Of a stretch of DNA of 19,732 bases, positions 18,321-19,732 are shown one piece after another (the first letter of the stretch is position 1; every line of letters begins with the position of its first letter). The translations under genes and the position numbers were made by a program. Source of the stretch: an uncultured Ideonella sp. (GTDB taxonomy: Bacteria > Pseudomonadota > Gammaproteobacteria > Burkholderiales > Burkholderiaceae). The stretch lies in NCBI GenBank assembly GCA_946479475.1, contig CAMLGG010000077.1:1-19732 (forward strand), read 5' to 3'. The notes beneath the pieces are model-generated. The model was given only the letters and a program-made list of their open reading frames with translations. It did no database searches and was not told the origin of the DNA.

Positions 18321-18683
18321 TCAGGCGGCGGACTCCTGGGCGGCCTTGCGGGCCTCTTCCTTCTCGACCGACTTCATCATCACAGACGGGGCCGTCTCGG
18401 CCTTGTCGGTCTTGACGGTCAGGTGGCGAAGGACCGCGTCGTTGAAGCGGAAGCCAGTCTCGAGCTCGGTCAGGACCTCCTTCGAGCACTCGATGTTCAG
18501 GCACAGGTAGTGCGCCTTGGCGAGCTTCTGGATCATGTAGGCCAGTTGGCGGCGGCCCCAGTCTTCCACGCGGTGAACCTTGCCGCCACCGTTGGTGACG
18601 AGGTTCTTGTAGCGCTCCAGCATGGCTGGAACCTGTTCGCTCTGATCCGGATGGATCAGCAGAATGATCTCATAGTGACGCAT
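18321..18683 (-). CDS. rpsF: Small-subunit ribosomal protein S6 (bS6)
   Basis: bS6 pairs with S18 on the 30S platform. The 120-residue product begins [19 protein letters not shown] and contains [19 protein letters not shown] and [10 protein letters not shown], the core bS6 strands and RNA contacts. It ends in a charged, alanine-rich tail ([13 protein letters not shown]). AAGGAG five bases before the ATG fixes the start; a longer frame upstream covers the promoter and is not coding. It is the first gene of the rpsF-priB-rpsR-rplI operon. E. coli S6:S18 represses its own operon, but I could not confirm a matching leader structure here. Confidence 0.98.
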   Translation of the reverse strand: MRHYEIILLIHPDQSEQVPAMLERYKNLVTNGGGKVHRVEDWGRRQLAYMIQKLAKAHYLCLNIECSKEVLTELETGFRFNDAVLRHLTVKTDKAETAPSVMMKSVEKEEARKAAQESAA

Positions 18684-18765
18684 GAACACTCCTTGAGGAT
18701 TTCCGTGGATGGAAAGCCGCCCGGTGCGTCGCGTGACCGGTGCAGCAAGGGAAGGAAAGCCGAAC

Positions 18766-18774
18766 ATCATAGCA
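18766..18774 (-). promoter_or_regulatory. Extended -10 promoter of the rpsF operon
   Basis: On the minus strand TGC-TATGAT is an extended -10 element close to the TGNTATAAT consensus, about 83 bases before the rpsF ATG. No good -35 is visible because the ppsA terminator hairpin occupies that position, which fits the independence of extended -10 promoters from a strong -35. Confidence 0.6.
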
Positions 18775-18777
18775 CAA

Positions 18778-18797
18778 GGGCCGGGTTTCCCCGGCCC
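18778..18797 (-). terminator. Terminator after ppsA
   Basis: GGGCCGGG (18778-18785) pairs perfectly with CCCGGCCC (18790-18797) around a four-base loop. On the minus strand it is followed by TTGTGCT, a poor T-run. It lies 27 bases past the ppsA stop and directly touches the rpsF promoter. Confidence 0.7.
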
Positions 18798-18824
18798 TCG
18801 GCTTGGCGGCCAGTGCCAGCCCGC

Positions 18825-19732
18825 TCAGCGGCGCTCGGCCAGCCGGGTCCAGGTCTCGATCACCGAATCCGGGTTCAGCGACATCGACGCGATGCCCTCG
18901 GCCGCCAGCCAGTCGGCGAAGTCGGGATGGTCGCTCGGGCCCTGGCCGCAGATGCCGACGTACTTGCCGGTCGCCCGGCAGGCGGCGATGGCGCGCGAGA
19001 TCATGGCCTTGACCGCCGGGTCGCGCTCGTCGAAGTCCTCGGCCAGTTGCTCCAGACCCGAGTCGCGGTCGAGGCCCAGCGTCAGCTGCGTCAGGTCGTT
19101 CGAGCCGATGGACATGCCGTCGAAGTGCTCCAGGAACTGCTCCGCCAGGATGGCGTTGCTCGGCACCTCGCACATCATGATCAGCTTCAGGCCGTTCTGG
19201 CCGCGCTTGAGGCCCCGCTCCGCCAACATGGCCGCGACGCGCTCGGCCTGGCGCACGGTGCGCACGAAGGGCACCATGATCTCGACGTTGGTCAGGCCCA
19301 TGTCGTTGCGCACGCGCTTGAGCGCCTCGCACTCCATGCCGAAGGCGTCGGCGAATTCGCTGTTGATGTAGCGCGAGGCGCCGCGGAAGCCAAGCATCGG
19401 GTTCTCTTCGTCGGGCTCGTAGCGGGAGCCGCCGATCAGCTTCTTGTACTCGTTGGACTTGAAGTCCGACAGGCGCACGATCACCGGCTTGGGCCAGAAG
19501 GCCGCCGCGATGGTCGCGATGCCCTCCGCGACCTTGTCGACATAGAACGCGCGCGGCGATGCGTGGCCGCGGGCCACCGACTCGACGGCCTTCTTCAGGT
19601 CGGCATCGACGTTGGGATAGTCGAGGATCGCCTTCGGGTGCACGCCGATGTTGTTGTTGATGATGAACTCGAGGCGGGCCAGGCCCACGCCAGAGTTGGG
19701 CAGCTGGGCAAAGTCAAACGCCAGTTGGGGGT
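18825..19732 (-). CDS. ppsA: Phosphoenolpyruvate synthase, C-terminal part; 5' end outside window
   Basis: PpsA converts pyruvate, ATP and water to phosphoenolpyruvate, AMP and phosphate, an entry step of gluconeogenesis. Only the C-terminal TIM-barrel (PEP-utilising) domain is in the window, and the frame is open to the right edge, starting with [20 protein letters not shown]. Matching motifs include [85 protein letters not shown] and the active-site Cys in [12 protein letters not shown]. These are typical of PpsA rather than pyruvate phosphate dikinase or enzyme I. It ends with TWTRLAERR, and a terminator follows. Confidence 0.97.
   Translation of the reverse strand, partial: PQLAFDFAQLPNSGVGLARLEFIINNNIGVHPKAILDYPNVDADLKKAVESVARGHASPRAFYVDKVAEGIATIAAAFWPKPVIVRLSDFKSNEYKKLIGGSRYEPDEENPMLGFRGASRYINSEFADAFGMECEALKRVRNDMGLTNVEIMVPFVRTVRQAERVAAMLAERGLKRGQNGLKLIMMCEVPSNAILAEQFLEHFDGMSIGSNDLTQLTLGLDRDSGLEQLAEDFDERDPAVKAMISRAIAACRATGKYVGICGQGPSDHPDFADWLAAEGIASMSLNPDSVIETWTRLAERR

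Overview
This is a GC-rich chromosomal window in which every gene has G/C-dominated third codon positions. Gene content and order point to a betaproteobacterium of the order Burkholderiales. The support is the grpE-dnaK-dnaJ cluster beside hemH and an Hsp15-like gene, the rpsF-priB-rpsR-rplI-dnaB run, and a tctCBA transporter with its own two-component system. This placement is inferred from gene order and remembered homologues; no search was run.

Layout, left to right. (1) 1-614: the 3' part of rpoD (+). (2) 656-2706: an adenylate cyclase-FHA fusion overlapping hemH by one base (+). (3) 2759-5879: tctC, tctB and tctA of a tripartite tricarboxylate transporter (-). Their divergent response regulator and histidine kinase lie at 6019-8135 (+). 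(4) 8150-12534: an S4-domain Hsp15-like gene, then grpE, dnaK and dnaJ (+), with a clear heat-shock sigma-32-type promoter before grpE and two strong hairpins between dnaK and dnaJ. (5) 12686-14371: a receiver-TPR protein whose phospho-acceptor Asp is Glu (+). It ends tail to tail, overlapping, with a SplB-like radical SAM gene of the PA0069 family (-). That gene carries a textbook LexA box over its promoter. (6) 15588-18683: rpsF-priB-rpsR-rplI and dnaB (-), where ribosomal proteins share a cluster with primosomal PriB and the replicative helicase. (7) 18825-19732: the C-terminal part of ppsA (-), cut by the window edge.

How the parts work together. Region 4 is a protein-folding unit (DnaK, its exchange factor GrpE, its J-protein, and Hsp15 for stalled 50S subunits). 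Region 6 combines translation and replication restart. Region 3 is a self-contained uptake and sensing module for a small carboxylate, sitting between hemH and the chaperone genes. Most of the window is core housekeeping DNA. I see no phage, transposase, CRISPR array, tRNA or rRNA gene, and no convincing wholly new system. The best leads are the degenerate receiver-TPR protein, the LexA box placed over the radical SAM start, the tandem hairpins before dnaJ, and a three-unit 12-bp iteration upstream of dnaB.
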